Assembly: GCF_945869175.1 (NCBI RefSeq)
Contig: NZ_CAMBNZ010000008.1
Coordinates: 1 to 46,422, forward strand
Direction of reading: 5' to 3'
DNA from: Limnohabitans sp. Rim8
GTDB lineage: Bacteria > Pseudomonadota > Gammaproteobacteria > Burkholderiales > Burkholderiaceae_C
Length of the DNA: 46,422 nt
Part shown: one piece after another, positions 45,263 through 46,422 of the stretch
How the letters are laid out: the number at the start of each line of letters is the position of its first letter
Position numbering within the stretch: the first letter of the stretch is position 1
The notes under the pieces: generated by a model
Told to the model about the DNA's origin: nothing
What the model saw: only the letters and a program-made list of their open reading frames with translations
The model's database searches: none
Program-made: the position numbers and the translations under genes

Positions 45263-45895
45263 TCAGGGGGCAAGACGCTCACGCATCCATTGCCCGTCTT
45301 GCAGTGAATAGCGCAAGCGGTCGTGCAGGCGGCTTTTGCGGCCTTGCCAAAATTGCCATTGGTCGGGTACCAGGCGGTAGCCACCCCAGTGCGGGGGGCG
45401 CGGGGGCTGGAGCATGAACTGCGCCGCGTATTTGGCGGCATTCGTCACCAACACGGTGCGGCCATCGATCACCTGACTTTGGGGGGATGCCCAAGCGCCA
45501 ATGCGCGAGTCAAGTGGGCGGCTATGGAAGTAGGCATCGCTTTCTGCGTCCGAAACTTTTTCGACCCGGCCTTCGATGCGCACCACGCGTTCGAGCTCGA
45601 CCCAGTGGAACTGCAACGCAGCAAAGGGGTTGCCTGCAAGTTCCTGGCCCTTTTGGCTCTCGTAATTCGTGTACCAGACAATGCCGCGCGGGTCGCAGCC
45701 TTTGATGAGCACCACCCGCGTGCTGGGACGCAGGTTGCTGGCCACGGTCGCCAGTGTCATGGCGTTGGGCTCGGGCACATCGGCGGCGATGGCCTCTTGC
45801 AGCCATTGCTCAAACTGCTGGAGCGGGTCAGCGTGGGAGGCGTTTTCGTTGAGCTCGGCTTTTTCGTAGCTCTTGCGCAGGTCGGCGATGTTCAT
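45263..45895 (-). CDS. pdxH: pyridoxamine 5'-phosphate oxidase
   Basis: PdxH oxidises pyridoxamine or pyridoxine 5'-phosphate to PLP with FMN and oxygen. The 210-residue protein has [106 protein letters not shown] and the C-terminal [27 protein letters not shown] with WQMR-type ending. ATG 45895 matches the family start. Confidence 0.96.
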   Translation of the reverse strand: MNIADLRKSYEKAELNENASHADPLQQFEQWLQEAIAADVPEPNAMTLATVASNLRPSTRVVLIKGCDPRGIVWYTNYESQKGQELAGNPFAALQFHWVELERVVRIEGRVEKVSDAESDAYFHSRPLDSRIGAWASPQSQVIDGRTVLVTNAAKYAAQFMLQPPRPPHWGGYRLVPDQWQFWQGRKSRLHDRLRYSLQDGQWMRERLAP

Positions 45896-45981
45896 GGCGC
45901 AAGTATATGCAGGCCCTGTGTGCTTTCGCCCGCACGGGCCCGTTGGACTTGTGGTGGGCGGGGCTTCATGCTCCAAGGAGG

Positions 45982-46422
45982 TCAAGCCGAAGGGCCATCG
46001 GCATGGCGCAGCAAAGCGGCCAAGGCGCGGTCTTCGATACCGTGGTTTTGTAAGCTGCGGTAGGTCTGCAAGGCGTAGTCCAGCGTGGTGCCAAAGCGGC
46101 CGCTGGCTTGCTGAAAAATTTGCCGATATGTCTCGGCGGGCAAATGCCCTGTGTAGCTGGGGCTGTTGCGGGGCAGAGTGAAGGCCAGGGCTCGAACTGT
46201 GCCTTGCGGGGTGGCACAGGGCAGCCAACTGGGTACGTAGATGTCCATGGGCATTTCGCGCGCCCAAAGACGGACCAGGACCTCGTCGGCTTGTTCTTTG
46301 GGGACACGGTAAGCCACGCCGTGGCAACTGCCGCCGGGCAACAAGGCAAACACCAGACCTGGGCACTCGGGGCTGCCCCGGTTCAGGCGGCTCCACATTT
46401 TCAGGGCGCGGTGCCAGCCCCA
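45982..46422 (-). CDS. ChaC-like gamma-glutamylcyclotransferase (5' end outside window)
   Basis: The frame is open to the right edge and 146 codons are visible, so the N-terminal YGSL motif is missing. What remains fits Cha[39 protein letters not shown], then [15 protein letters not shown] with the likely catalytic glutamate in RE, and [14 protein letters not shown]. ChaC enzymes split glutathione to 5-oxoproline and Cys-Gly in the cytosol. It is followed by pdxH on the same strand after 86 bases. Confidence 0.9.
   Translation of the reverse strand, partial: WGWHRALKMWSRLNRGSPECPGLVFALLPGGSCHGVAYRVPKEQADEVLVRLWAREMPMDIYVPSWLPCATPQGTVRALAFTLPRNSPSYTGHLPAETYRQIFQQASGRFGTTLDYALQTYRSLQNHGIEDRALAALLRHADGPSA

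Overview
The window looks like a chromosomal segment of a betaproteobacterium in the Burkholderiales, most likely Comamonadaceae (Limnohabitans/Rhodoferax-like). The basis is the high-GC coding style, the gene order folC - SPOR protein - cvpA - purF - metZ - gltX, an orphan Bug/TctC binding protein, a pcm - rhodanese - tolC run, and an OsmC-YcaO fusion. The taxonomic call is an inference from gene content and protein style, not from a marker search. Almost all of it is housekeeping sequence with dense operons. I see no insertion sequence, prophage, integrase or CRISPR array.

Layout. 1-2224 (minus): an OsmC-YcaO fusion cut by the window edge and an orphan HTH-receiver regulator. 2225-2457: a very AT-rich divergent spacer. 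2458-7030 (plus): a tight four-gene run of acyl-CoA synthetase, luciferase-like flavin oxidoreductase, MesD-like core methionine synthase and a 2OG-Fe(II) dioxygenase. 7031-10134: yajQ, murB, an orphan TctC-type binding protein and a decayed thioesterase. 10135-13054 (minus): argG, ppnP, a glycine-zipper envelope protein and a YffB-type reductase. 13103-19855 (plus): folC, SPOR protein, cvpA, purF, metZ, gltX, followed by tRNA-Ala(GGC), tRNA-Glu(TTC) and tRNA-Asp(GTC) and a terminator. 20434-21773 (minus): metK with its own promoter, a SAM-II-like riboswitch and a hairpin over the ribosome binding site. 21794-23073 (plus): slyX and an RlmN/Cfr-like radical SAM enzyme. 23054-26008 (minus): EamA transporter, ogt and an Ada-AlkA fusion. 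26134-30001 (plus): phosphomannomutase, glycosyltransferase and waaA, converging on galE.

31049-38484 (minus) holds tetR, a periplasmic adaptor, an RND pump, pcm, a rhodanese and a TolC-family channel. Together these supply all three parts of an efflux machine and its probable repressor, with two small enzymes between pump and channel. 38616-40802 is gcdH divergent from a LysR regulator, with repeated half-sites between them. 40833-44212 (plus) is msrA, a small four-cysteine exported protein, a His-rich membrane-anchored protein and a ZnuD-like TonB receptor, a probable metal-related cluster. 44293 to the end holds an AEC transporter, pdxH and a 5'-truncated ChaC-like gene.

A recurring theme is methionine and SAM chemistry: a folate-independent-type methionine synthase, metZ, riboswitch-controlled metK, msrA and several SAM-using enzymes. 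The two observations most worth following are the metK leader (21616-21773), which combines a SAM-II-like pseudoknot with a separate downstream hairpin over the ribosome binding site, and the 4197-7030 operon, where a MesD-like enzyme sits between two oxygen-using enzymes and no MesX (DUF1852) gene is visible.
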